A stretch of DNA of 11,084 bases from DATJUF01 sp035524095 (GCA_035524095.1 DATKPK010000171.1:1-11084); one strand, 5' to 3'. Counted from the first letter of the stretch, positions 1-7,581 are shown. Program-made: numbers and translations. Notes: generated by a model not told the origin, from the letters alone.

Positions 1-404
1 GCCGCTATCACAACTGCCGCCTTGACCACCCGCCGCCCCGGCGGAGTTACCGGCTGGTGCGCGTCGCGCACCAGCTGGTAACTCCGCCCGCCAAATCGTA
101 CTTCGTCGCCCTCGCGAAGGATGACCGCCGCACTTATCCGACGTCCGTTGACGTAGGTTCCATTAGTCGAAGTGCGATCGCTTAGGCGGTACCCGTCCGT
201 GGTGCGCTCAAGCAGCGCATGCCGTCGCGATACGCTTGAGTCGGCTATGCGCAGATCATTGTCGGGAGCACTTCCGACGGAAACGCGATCAGCGCTAAGC
301 GCAAAATTGCTATCTTCGGCTTCCGGCAGGAGCTGCCGCGCAACCAACCGGTAACGCGGGATTGTCTCAGAGGCTTTGCGCGAATTGCTTAGAGGTTGTG
401 GCAA
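1..404 (-). CDS. FHA (forkhead-associated) domain protein, 3' end cut off by window
   Basis: FHA domains bind phosphothreonine peptides and recruit partners in Ser/Thr-kinase signalling. The minus-strand frame reads open from about base 404 to the window edge, 134 residues in all. The fold's landmarks are visible from about residue 18 to 113: VSVGSAPDNDLRI (41-53), SVSRRHALLE (57-66), DRTSTNGTYVNGRRI (76-90) and a closing EGDEVRFGGRSYQLV. The usual GR before the first binding loop is GS here (Ser45), which could alter phosphate binding. The tail ends in RRVVKAAVVIA, possibly the start of a membrane segment that continues outside. The start is uncertain. No ATG or GTG lies in frame, and TTG at 404, just inside the upstream deacetylase gene, is the first usable codon but has no clear ribosome site. 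The domain call is firm; start and full architecture are not. Confidence 0.8.
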   Translation of the reverse strand, partial: MPQPLSNSRKASETIPRYRLVARQLLPEAEDSNFALSADRVSVGSAPDNDLRIADSSVSRRHALLERTTDGYRLSDRTSTNGTYVNGRRISAAVILREGDEVRFGGRSYQLVRDAHQPVTPPGRRVVKAAVVIA

Positions 405-1423
405 AACTGATCGCGGAAATAGAGTGCGCGTTGAATAATCGGTGCGACCCGATTCGGACCTTCTTGCTTGATGATACGCTCGTCGGCGTCGCGGCCAAGC
501 TCCTCGATCACCGCCCGTCCCGAATCGGCGAGCGCTTTCAGGTCATAGCCGCCTTCGAGAACGGCGACCAATTTACCTCCGCAGCATTCGTTGGCCAGCC
601 GCTTGAGCCGTTGGGTCATTGCCGCGAACCCGGCTTCGGTCACCCGCATTGAGCCCAGCGGATCCCGGTAATGGCTGTCGAAACCAGCAGAGATCAGCAC
701 GAATTCGGGGTTGAACTCGCGTGCGATGGGTATCAGCAGATGGTCGAAGCCATAGAGATATTCGGCGTCGCCGAACATTGCCGGTAGCGGCAGGTTGACC
801 GTGTGACCATGCCCCGCGCCGGTCCCCGTTTCTTCGAGGTGGCCCGTACCAGGATAGAAGGGCGACTGGTGCGTCGACATGTAGAGAACATTGGGCGAGG
901 AATAGAACATCTCCTGTGTGCCGTTGCCGTGATGTACGTCCCAATCAAGAATCAGCACTCGGCTTAGCCCGCGGCGTTCGATCAGCCACTTGGCCCCTAT
1001 CGCGACGTTATTGAAAAAGCAGAAACCCATCGCCCGGCCGGGCAGCGCGTGATGACCGGGCGGGCGCACTACTGCGAAGGCATTGTCCGCCTCGCCGTCG
1101 ATAACCGCCTCCGTTGCCGTCAGCACGCCGCCAGAAGCGAGTGCGGCCGTCATCCACGTATCGCTGCAGGTATGCGTGTCAGGATCGAAGTCGTAACGCT
1201 CCATGGCAGCTGTCCGTTCGACCGTCTCGACATATTCCGGCCGATGGCACAGCGCGAGTTCCTCTAGCGTAGCGGCGCGGGGAGCGTAGAGTTTGAAGCG
1301 GTCGCGCGTCAGCCCCTCGGCCATCTCGATGAGCGCCTCAACGCGCTCTGGACGCTCCGGATGATACCGGCCGGCAAAATGTTTTAAATATCGGCGATCG
1401 GCGATGAGCGCAGTCCGGTTCAT
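389..1423 (-). CDS. Histone deacetylase-like zinc amidohydrolase (class II type)
   Basis: This is a 344-residue member of the arginase/deacetylase superfamily that would hydrolyse acetyl-amide bonds of acetyl-lysine or acetylpolyamines; the true substrate cannot be read from sequence. Landmarks from Met1 (base 1423) are RYHPERPERVEAL (19-31), VRPPGHHA with the catalytic His pair 124/125, GFCFFNNVAIGAK (133-145), DWDVHHGNGTQ (160-170) with zinc ligands Asp162 and His164, SAGFDSH with the third ligand Asp249, and EGGYD with the transition-state Tyr293. All key residues are present and the length is normal for bacterial homologues, which lack extra domains. I prefer the start at 1423 over the ATG at 1510: AAGGTG lies 7 bases upstream, and the extra 29 residues look unlike the family. 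It has no signal peptide, so it is cytoplasmic. It is transcribed with the FHA gene and diverges from tatB. Confidence 0.93.
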   Translation of the reverse strand: MNRTALIADRRYLKHFAGRYHPERPERVEALIEMAEGLTRDRFKLYAPRAATLEELALCHRPEYVETVERTAAMERYDFDPDTHTCSDTWMTAALASGGVLTATEAVIDGEADNAFAVVRPPGHHALPGRAMGFCFFNNVAIGAKWLIERRGLSRVLILDWDVHHGNGTQEMFYSSPNVLYMSTHQSPFYPGTGHLEETGTGAGHGHTVNLPLPAMFGDAEYLYGFDHLLIPIAREFNPEFVLISAGFDSHYRDPLGSMRVTEAGFAAMTQRLKRLANECCGGKLVAVLEGGYDLKALADSGRAVIEELGRDADERIIKQEGPNRVAPIIQRALYFRDQFCHNL

Positions 1424-1488
1424 GTTGCCACACCTTGGAGAGCGTCTGTGATAAATGTAAGGATCATCATAGTCGGTTCGGCGGTGTA

Positions 1489-1508
1489 GATGGCATCGGT
1501 TTGCCATC
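1489..1508. promoter_or_regulatory. Perfect 7-bp inverted repeat in the divergent deacetylase/tat promoter region
   Basis: Arms GATGGCA (1489-1495) and TGCCATC (1502-1508) flank a 6-base spacer. The repeat lies between the divergent deacetylase and tatB genes. Its right edge touches CATAAT (1508-1513), which resembles a -10 box for the tat operon; no good -35 was found. It could be an operator for a dimeric regulator or a leader hairpin. The arms are visible in the sequence; a regulatory role is inference. Confidence 0.4.
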
Positions 1509-1530
1509 ATAATCTGCGGAGGATCTGGTC

Positions 1531-1845
1531 ATTTTCGAGCTTCTCCTAGTTGTGCTGATCGCGGTCATCGTAATACCGCCCGAAAAACTGCCCGAGGCAA
1601 TGCGGACAGCCGGTAAAGTGCTGCGTGAATTACGCCTTGCCAGCAACACGGTCGTGCGCGAACTCACTTCCGCGCTCGACGAACCGTACGTACCGCCAGT
1701 CCGCACGCCGATTGCTCGGCCTGCCATGACGGTCTTGCCTGCCATAGCCGATCCAACAACCTCAGCCACAGCCGATGCTCCCGAAAACCCAGCCGCTTCT
1801 GGCAATGGTGCTGCGGCGCTCGCTGGCCGCGAAACGCAAAAGTAG
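1531..1845 (+). CDS. tatB: Sec-independent protein translocase subunit TatB, apparent ATT start
   Basis: TatB forms, with TatC, the receptor for twin-arginine signal peptides at the cytoplasmic membrane. The 104-residue product has the family layout: a short N-terminal helix (FELLLVVLIAVIVI), a hinge PPEKLPE, an amphipathic helix (AMRTAGKVLRELRLASNTVV) and a disordered Pro/Ala-rich tail. The glutamate in ELLLV and the RELTSAL stretch favour TatB over TatA. The frame is bounded upstream by TAA at 1510-1512. Between that stop and GTG 1552 there is no ATG, GTG or TTG, and GTG 1552 would remove about a third of the membrane helix. ATT 1531 lies 8 bases after GGAGG (1518-1522), so I place the start there; CTG 1525 is a poorer option because only 2 bases separate it from GGAGG. 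tatC follows after 15 bases. No separate tatA is in the window. Confidence 0.82.
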   Translation: MFELLLVVLIAVIVIPPEKLPEAMRTAGKVLRELRLASNTVVRELTSALDEPYVPPVRTPIARPAMTVLPAIADPTTSATADAPENPAASGNGAAALAGRETQK

Positions 1846-1860
1846 GCCCTATCAACCGAT

Positions 1861-2682
1861 TTGGCCAGCAGCGACCCTAACCTTTCAGGCGAAGCTTCAG
1901 ATACCGGCTCGGCAGCCGCGATGCCGCTGCTGGACCATCTGCGCGAACTCCGCACAAGGCTGATTCGTTGTGTAATCGCGATCTTCGTCGGCTTCATCAT
2001 CGCCTTTTTCGCTGCCGATCACCTATTTCATCTGCTCACATGGCCCCTGCACGAGGCTTTTCGATCAGCGGGACTCGAAGGCAAGGCGATGCTCATCGGG
2101 ACCGGTGTGGGCGAAGCTTTCTTTACCAAGATGAAGGTCGCACTCATGGCTGGGCTGTTCATCGCCAGCCCGGTGGTCTTTCTCGAAATCTGGAAGTTCA
2201 TCGCGCCTGGCCTCTACGAATCCGAACGCCGGCTGGCGGGGCCTTTCGTGATCTTCGCGACGATCTTCTTCATTAGCGGCGGCTATTTTTGCTGGGCAGT
2301 TGTTTTCAAAATCGGCTATGCCTTCTTTCTCCGGCAGTACGTCAATATCGGCGTGACGCCGACCCTGCGCATCAGCGAATACCTCGCCTTTTCCGCCAAA
2401 CTATTATTGGCCTTCGCCATTACTTTCGAGATGCCGATCTTCGCCTTCTTCCTGACGCGGCTCGGCGTGCTCGACTACCGGATGATGCTGGCCTATTTTC
2501 GGTATGCTTTTCTCGCGATTTTTGTAGTTGCTGTCGCTCTTACGCCGCCGGATATGATTTCGCCTTTCCTGCTCGCGATTCCTTTGCTCTTGCTCTACGG
2601 CTTAAGCATCGCGGTCTCGTACTTCTTCCGCCAGCCCCCCGCAACGGCTACTGATATGGCCGAGGACACTCCAACACTGTAA
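1861..2682 (+). CDS. tatC: Sec-independent protein translocase subunit TatC
   Basis: TatC is the multi-spanning membrane core of the twin-arginine translocase and recognises the RR motif of folded export substrates. The 273-residue protein shows the diagnostic N-terminal DHLRELRTRLI (25-35) with conserved Glu29. It also has FFTKMKVALMAGLF (87-100), IWKFIAPGLYESERR (110-124) and the buried FEMP with Glu190. About six hydrophobic helices are visible, near 33-52, 90-112, 128-155, 175-197, 208-228 and 232-255. The start is either TTG 1861 or ATG 1921 (MPLLDHLREL). The first adds 20 polar residues, and neither has a strong ribosome site. It is co-directional with tatB (15-base gap) and with the glucoamylase gene 45 bases downstream, so one transcript is likely. 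Confidence 0.95.
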   Translation: MASSDPNLSGEASDTGSAAAMPLLDHLRELRTRLIRCVIAIFVGFIIAFFAADHLFHLLTWPLHEAFRSAGLEGKAMLIGTGVGEAFFTKMKVALMAGLFIASPVVFLEIWKFIAPGLYESERRLAGPFVIFATIFFISGGYFCWAVVFKIGYAFFLRQYVNIGVTPTLRISEYLAFSAKLLLAFAITFEMPIFAFFLTRLGVLDYRMMLAYFRYAFLAIFVVAVALTPPDMISPFLLAIPLLLLYGLSIAVSYFFRQPPATATDMAEDTPTL

Positions 2683-2727
2683 CGCCCGCGTAGCTGTCCA
2701 CTAGGCCCGCGGCGGAAGGCTTCATCC

Positions 2728-5124
2728 ATGGCCAAGCTTCTCGATTCGCCCAAAGCGTTCGGCGGTCCCGGCATCGAGCCGCGTTGGACCCACAGCGCCA
2801 AGGACATCATCGGCACTTCCTATTCCACCCCGAGCCACGTCTGGTTTACGGTCTCGCGCGGCGTCCTCAGCGAAATCTATTTCCCGACGCTTGATCGTCC
2901 ACAGGTGCGCGACCTCCAGTTCCTCGTCAGTGACGGCGAGACCTTTTTTCATGACGCTCATCGCCATCTGAACACCTCAATTGAATACCTTGGTGAACAC
3001 GGCCTCGGCGTGCGCATCACCAACTACGATCCCGAGGGTCGCTACAAGCTGATCGCCGAAGTCATTACCGATCCTCACCTGGCCTGCCTCTTGATAGACA
3101 CTTGGCTTGAGGGCGACCCCGATTTCCTCAAGCGGCTTCACGTCTATGCGCTAATCGCACCGCATCTGGAGATCGGCGGATGGCACAACAACGCGTATGT
3201 CGCGGATATGGAAGGGCGAGAGTTCCTTGTCGCCCATAAGGACGACGTTTGGCTAGCAATGGCCGCCACTGTTCCCTTCCTCAAACGTTCGTGCGGCTAT
3301 GTCGGCACGACCGACGGATGGCAGGATCTGGCCGCCGACTTCAAGATGGATTTCCAGTTTGCCTCGGCTGAAGACGGCAACGTTGCGATGATGGGCGAAA
3401 TCGATCTCAAGGAGGATTTCCATTTTACCCTCGGCCTCGGCTTTGGACGCACCCTCCATCGCGCGGTCACCACGCTCTTTCAGTCAATCGGCCTCCCGTT
3501 CGTCGAGCATCGCGACCGCTTCCTTGATCAATGGTCGCGCGCCTGCCGCCGCCTCCATCCGCTCGAACATCTGACAGGCGACGGCGGCAAGCTTTATAGG
3601 CGCAGCCGCGAACTGCTGATGGCCCACGAAGACAAGAGCTATCCTGGCGCTTTGATCGCCTCGCTAAGCATCCCCTGGGGTGAGGTGCGCAGTGACGATG
3701 ACGTCGGCGGCTATCATCTGGTCTGGACCCGCGACATGGTCAACAGCGCAACCGGTCTGCTCGCAGTCGGCGACACCGTCACACCCCTGCGCGCGCTAAT
3801 CTATCTCGCCTGTTCCCAACGCTCAGACGGCGGCTTCGCCCAGAATTTCTGGGTCAACGGAGAGCCTTATTGGCAGGGCATCCAGCTTGACGAGGTTGCC
3901 TTCCCGATCATGCTCGCATGGCGTTTAGCCCAGGCTGGCGCTCTCGCTGATTTCGATCCTTATCCGATGGTGCGTGGAGCCGCGCGCTATATCATAGCGC
4001 ACGGACCGGCCACCCCTCAGGAGCGCTGGGAGGAAAACAGTGGATACTCGCCCTCTACGCTCGCGAGCAATATCGCTGCGCTGATTTGTGCGGCCGCCTT
4101 CGCCCATCAGCGCGGCGACGAATCGGCCTCGCGTTACCTGACCGACTACGCCGATTTTCTGGAATCTCACATCGAAGCCTGGACAGTCACTACGCAAGGT
4201 ACGCTCGTTCCCGGCATCAGCCGCCATTACATTCGGATTAATCCGGAAGACCTTACTAACCCGGTTCCGGACGAAGAACTCGAGCATAAGCTGCTTCCGA
4301 TTCGTAATTCTCAGCCGGGCGCCCAATGGCAATATCCTGCAAACACCGTTGTCGACGGCGGCTTCCTTGAGTTGGTGCGTCACGGTATCCGGCGCCCCGG
4401 CGATCCGATTATCGAAGATACCGTGCACGTCATCGATCAGGTGCTCAAGACCGAGTTCCCGGCTGGACCGTGCTGGAAGCGTTACAATCACGATGGCTAT
4501 GGCCAGCGCGACGATGGTGGTCCCTTCGTTAGCTGGGGCACCGGGCGCCCGTGGCCGTTATTGATTGGTGAACGCGGCCATTATGAACTCGCCGTTGGCC
4601 GCAACGCCCAGGACTATCTCCGTGCGATGGAGAATTTCGCCACGCCCACCAAGCTGCTCCCTGAGCAGGTTTGGGACGCCCCTGATATTCCCCATCTGCG
4701 CCTCTATTATGGAAAGCCGACCGGCGCCGCGATGCCGCTGATGTGGGCCCATGCCGAGTATGTCCGCCTGCTCCGCTCGATCAACGATGGCCAAATCTTC
4801 GACCAGATCCCTGAAGTCTCGGATCGCTACTTCAACGGCCGCGGCCGCACAGACCTTGAGGTCTGGAAGAGAAATCGGCAGATCGACATGGCCAAGCCCG
4901 GCTCATGCGTAAGGATTCAGAGTCTCCAGCCTTTTTTCCTGCATTGGACGCTGGACGAATGGCGTACTGTGAACGACACCCGCGCAGAGCTGATAGCCGG
5001 CAATCTCTATTTTGTTGATGTGCGTGTTCCCGAAGACGCCCGCGCCCCTCTGCGTTTTACCTTCCGCCATCCCGATGGCTCCTGGGAAGGCAAGGATCAT
5101 GTCATAAACGTAAAGAACAAGTAG
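2728..5124 (+). CDS. GH15 glucoamylase / glucodextranase-type glucan hydrolase
   Basis: The 798-residue protein matches the prokaryotic GH15 pattern: an N-terminal beta-sandwich domain (about 12-290) followed by an (alpha/alpha)6 barrel (about 300-690). It should release glucose from non-reducing ends of alpha-glucans. Barrel landmarks are WTRDM (333-337), SDGGFAQNFWVNGEPYWQG (366-384), QLDE (386-389), RWEENSGYSPST from Arg433 with the likely general acid at Glu435/436, and LLPEQVWD with the likely general base Glu646. GGAAGG lies 8 bases before the ATG. There is no signal peptide or twin-arginine motif, so it is probably cytoplasmic despite following tatBC. Intracellular glycogen or oligosaccharide breakdown fits better than secretion. 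Residues about 695-798, including a beta-rich end (LYFVDVRVPEDARAPLRFTF), form a C-terminal extension beyond the barrel. Exact bond specificity is open. Confidence 0.92.
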   Translation: MAKLLDSPKAFGGPGIEPRWTHSAKDIIGTSYSTPSHVWFTVSRGVLSEIYFPTLDRPQVRDLQFLVSDGETFFHDAHRHLNTSIEYLGEHGLGVRITNYDPEGRYKLIAEVITDPHLACLLIDTWLEGDPDFLKRLHVYALIAPHLEIGGWHNNAYVADMEGREFLVAHKDDVWLAMAATVPFLKRSCGYVGTTDGWQDLAADFKMDFQFASAEDGNVAMMGEIDLKEDFHFTLGLGFGRTLHRAVTTLFQSIGLPFVEHRDRFLDQWSRACRRLHPLEHLTGDGGKLYRRSRELLMAHEDKSYPGALIASLSIPWGEVRSDDDVGGYHLVWTRDMVNSATGLLAVGDTVTPLRALIYLACSQRSDGGFAQNFWVNGEPYWQGIQLDEVAFPIMLAWRLAQAGALADFDPYPMVRGAARYIIAHGPATPQERWEENSGYSPSTLASNIAALICAAAFAHQRGDESASRYLTDYADFLESHIEAWTVTTQGTLVPGISRHYIRINPEDLTNPVPDEELEHKLLPIRNSQPGAQWQYPANTVVDGGFLELVRHGIRRPGDPIIEDTVHVIDQVLKTEFPAGPCWKRYNHDGYGQRDDGGPFVSWGTGRPWPLLIGERGHYELAVGRNAQDYLRAMENFATPTKLLPEQVWDAPDIPHLRLYYGKPTGAAMPLMWAHAEYVRLLRSINDGQIFDQIPEVSDRYFNGRGRTDLEVWKRNRQIDMAKPGSCVRIQSLQPFFLHWTLDEWRTVNDTRAELIAGNLYFVDVRVPEDARAPLRFTFRHPDGSWEGKDHVINVKNK

Positions 5125-5152
5125 CGTCGATAAGATTCGGTCACCAAATGAT

Positions 5153-5359
5153 TCAAATGATGTGGCGCAACTCGAACGTCGTCTCTAACGCGTCAATCAA
5201 GGCCTCGACTTCTGTCGTAGACTCAGGTGCGAAGTACAGTTTCAGCCGATGCGTCTGCGGGTCGTCGGTGCGGAGCGTCGCCAAATTATCGTAGGATTCG
5301 ATTATTGCCTTGAATAGCGCAATTCGCGCCGGCGGGATCATGAGCGTGATCGTCGCCAT
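5153..5359 (-). CDS. Small DUF4911-like protein
   Basis: From the ATG at 5359 this encodes 68 residues: a short beta strand (ATITLMIPP), a helix (RIALFKAIIESYD), the segment NLATLRTDDPQTHRLKLYFA and a final helix (EVEALIDALE). This resembles my memory of the DUF4911 family, whose function is unknown and whose members often read 'IPP...FK.I.E.YD.LA.LRT.D'. A small alpha/beta fold is expected, with no membrane segment. An in-frame GTG at 5410 would give 85 residues, and the frame stays open further upstream, overlapping the first ATPase gene on the other strand. No start has a good ribosome site. It converges on the glucoamylase gene (28 bases apart) and diverges from the ATPase pair. Confidence 0.7.
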   Translation of the reverse strand: MATITLMIPPARIALFKAIIESYDNLATLRTDDPQTHRLKLYFAPESTTEVEALIDALETTFELRHII

Positions 5360-5463
5360 CGCCGGCGGCGGTGCAATGTCCTCATTCCCTGGCGAATCGT
5401 GATTGATCACTTGATTCAAATCTCGTATCAGCTCTTGCGCATGATGCCACCACGTTAGGTGGC

Positions 5464-5469
5464 TACAAT
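5464..5469 (+). promoter_or_regulatory. Possible -10 element for the ATPase operon
   Basis: TACAAT differs from the sigma-70 consensus at one base and lies 14 bases before the ATG at 5484. A transcript from here would have a leader of only about 8 bases, which would fit the absence of a Shine-Dalgarno sequence. No matching -35 box was found at 16-18 bases, so this is weak. Confidence 0.25.
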
Positions 5470-5483
5470 ACCGCACGAATGCG

Positions 5484-6383
5484 ATGCCGCCACCACGCTT
5501 AATCTTCATCACCGGCAAGGGTGGGACGGGCAAGAGTACCGTGGCCGCCGCTACGGCCTTGGCACTCGTCCGCCATCGGCCGGTTCTGCTGGTGGATCTC
5601 GAACAACGCCAGTCGGCGGCACGATTGCTCGGTCTGGCTTCTGACGGCGCCGAGACAACGCCGCCACGGGACGAACTATCCGCTGATTTGACCGCCATGA
5701 CCCTCAGCCCGCGCGCGGAGCTTGAGGCTTTTATAACCCGAACCGTGCCACTCGCGGCGATCTCGCGCCGGATGCTCAAAAGTCGCACCTTCGGCTACGT
5801 CACCGCTGCGTTGCCCGGCCTCGAAGCCTTCCTGATGCTCGAGCGATTGCGTCTCCTCGCTGGTCAGGCCGCCCTCGAAGATCGCTTCGTCGTCATCGAC
5901 GCGCCCGCTACCGGCCATGCCCTCGAATTGCTCGCGGTTGCCCGCTCACTCAAGCAATTGGCGCCGACCGGGACCTTGAATCGCTTAGCGCACGCGGTCG
6001 ATCAATTTATCTGCGACGGCAACCGCTTCGGTGTTCTCCTCATGCTCACGCCCGCCGAATTGGCCCTGCGAGAGGCGCTCGCTGCCGTCTCCACGATGCG
6101 ATCCGAAGGCGGGATTACGGCGGTCACCGCCGCGATCAACTGCGTTCCTGCCGCGCTTTTTACCGTCGCTGAGATGATGAAGGTCGAGGCCATACCTGAG
6201 CACGCGACATTAGCCCGTCGCCGCCGCGACCTCGCGCATGGCGCTTCACGCGCCCGGCGCGAACTCGACCGCGCTGGCGTCCCCATAATCGAGCTCCCGC
6301 TGATCTTCGCCGAAGGGCTGAACTCTGTCGCGCTTGAACGCTTGAGCCTTACAATCGCCCCAGCGCTGGGACTCGATCATTGA
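5484..6383 (+). CDS. ArsA/Get3-family ATPase, first of pair (Rv3679-like)
   Basis: This is a 299-residue P-loop ATPase of the ArsA/Get3 branch of the SIMIBI class. The deviant Walker A GKGGTGKST (11-19) carries the signature Lys12 that in dimers reaches across to the partner's nucleotide. Asp38 begins DLEQRQSAARLLG (switch I region), VVIDAPATGH (136-145) is the switch II/Walker B region, and Asn219 (AINC) fits the base-recognition position. The EGRQ-like 'LEQRQSAARL' signature and the neighbour order match the first partner of actinobacterial and myxobacterial ATPase pairs such as mycobacterial Rv3679. There are no arsenite-binding cysteine clusters, so arsenical resistance is unlikely; I infer a chaperone or targeting role. 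The gene ends inside the start of its partner. The ATG at 5484 has no clear ribosome site. Confidence 0.88.
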   Translation: MPPPRLIFITGKGGTGKSTVAAATALALVRHRPVLLVDLEQRQSAARLLGLASDGAETTPPRDELSADLTAMTLSPRAELEAFITRTVPLAAISRRMLKSRTFGYVTAALPGLEAFLMLERLRLLAGQAALEDRFVVIDAPATGHALELLAVARSLKQLAPTGTLNRLAHAVDQFICDGNRFGVLLMLTPAELALREALAAVSTMRSEGGITAVTAAINCVPAALFTVAEMMKVEAIPEHATLARRRRDLAHGASRARRELDRAGVPIIELPLIFAEGLNSVALERLSLTIAPALGLDH

Positions 6384-7534
6384 AGCCCGCGTTCGCGCTC
6401 GACCATCACCGGCTGCTCCTCTGCCTCGGCCCGGGTGGTGTTGGCAAGACCACCATCAGCGCGGCGCTCGGCCTGCGCGCCGCCCTCGACGGCCACGCGA
6501 CCTCGCTCATGACCGTTGATCCGGCGCCGCGTCTACTTGATGCCCTCGGCCTCGACACTGCCAGCCCGTCGCTGCAATCCGTCGATCTGCATGGTCTTGG
6601 CGCACGCCGTGGCGGCCGCCTACGTGCGATGCGCGTCGATCCACGTCAGGTCTTCGACCGGCTCATCGAACGCTACGCCCCCAGTCCGGCGGCCCGCAGC
6701 GCGATTCTCACCGACCGTATCTATCGGAGCCTGGCTGGTGCACTGTCAGGAGTCGCCGACTATATGGCGATGGAACAGCTCCTTGAATTGACACGCGATC
6801 CTGCCGATCCTTCGCAGCCGTCATCGCGTGTCGTCGTTATTGACACTCCACCGGCCCTTCAGGCGCTGGATTTCCTCGACGCGCCACGCCGAATGCTCGA
6901 GTTGCTTGGATCACGCGCTGTGACTTTGCTCAGGCCGCGAGGCCGGGCGCATTCCTCAGATTCTGAAAGGAGCCCTTTTCGCACTGCCTTCTCGGTGCTT
7001 GATCTCGCGGCCCGGATGGTTCTCGGCGCTTTCGATCGCATCACCGGCTTGAACCTGTTGACCGACGTGCAAAGCTTCGTGCGCAACTTTGATGGCATGT
7101 ATGCGGGTTTCGCCGAACGTGCCGCGGCCGCGCAGGCCCTTATACGCGCCGAGACCAGTGCGATCGTCGTGGTCACGGTCGCTGAGCCTGAACGAGTCGC
7201 ACACACTCAAGAGTTCATTGCCTCGCTTACCGCCCTCGATTTGCATCCGGCTGCGATCGTCGTCAATCGCATCACCACCGCGCTTCCGCACGAATCGGAT
7301 CTCGATGGCGCGGACCTGCCGCCACCACTTCTGCGCAAGCTCAGGCGCAATCTGGCAGATTTCGCTGCGCTGAAACGGCGGGAGGCTACTGCCCTCGATA
7401 ATCTCCGTATGAGCCTGGCGAAGCACTCGCCGATTCTCTTCGCGCCTGATCTCGGCTTTGAGCCGCGCACTCTCGCTGACCTTGCCACGATCGCCCGCCA
7501 TCTCCGGGCGCCCGCAGAGCTCTCTAGGTCGTGA
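6380..7534 (+). CDS. ArsA/Get3-family ATPase, second of pair (Rv3680-like)
   Basis: The 384-residue partner has Walker A GPGGVGKTT (17-25). The core Lys23 is present but the signature lysine is replaced by Pro18. TVDPAPRLLDALGL (45-58) is the switch I region, VVVIDTPPALQALDFL (151-166) the switch II region, and VVNR with Asn296 the base-recognition strand. The central part (about 168-250) is helical and moderately hydrophobic, as expected for a client-binding or lid region. Translation starts on TTG within the TTGA overlap with the upstream stop, so coupling is likely and fits a 1:1 heterodimer. Unequal active sites are expected from the two Walker motifs. Cytoplasmic. The function is inferred from the family; the client is unknown. 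Confidence 0.88.
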   Translation: MKPAFALDHHRLLLCLGPGGVGKTTISAALGLRAALDGHATSLMTVDPAPRLLDALGLDTASPSLQSVDLHGLGARRGGRLRAMRVDPRQVFDRLIERYAPSPAARSAILTDRIYRSLAGALSGVADYMAMEQLLELTRDPADPSQPSSRVVVIDTPPALQALDFLDAPRRMLELLGSRAVTLLRPRGRAHSSDSERSPFRTAFSVLDLAARMVLGAFDRITGLNLLTDVQSFVRNFDGMYAGFAERAAAAQALIRAETSAIVVVTVAEPERVAHTQEFIASLTALDLHPAAIVVNRITTALPHESDLDGADLPPPLLRKLRRNLADFAALKRREATALDNLRMSLAKHSPILFAPDLGFEPRTLADLATIARHLRAPAELSRS

Positions 7535-7581
7535 GCGGATAGATGATGAGCGGAAACAACTGATGGAACAGGGCAGGGCGG

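Noticed and set aside
172..354. Plus-strand 60-codon open frame
   Set aside because: It is antisense to the FHA domain, whose minus-strand frame shows clear family motifs.
1424..1510. 29-residue N-terminal extension of the deacetylase from ATG 1510
   Set aside because: It has no ribosome site and composition unlike the family; ATG 1423 has AAGGTG at good spacing and begins where homologues begin.
5144..5161. Tandem CAAATGATT / CAAATGATG repeat between convergent genes
   Set aside because: Only two near-identical 9-base copies, overlapping the stop of the DUF4911-like gene; probably chance.
5360..5788. Long N-terminal extension of the DUF4911-like frame
   Set aside because: Most of it is antisense to the first ATPase gene, and the residues are low-complexity Ser/Arg/Ala shadow.
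5484..7534. Arsenic-resistance (ars) operon
   Set aside because: No arsB, arsC, arsD or arsR nearby and no metal-binding cysteine cluster in either ATPase; the pair fits the Get3-like group better.
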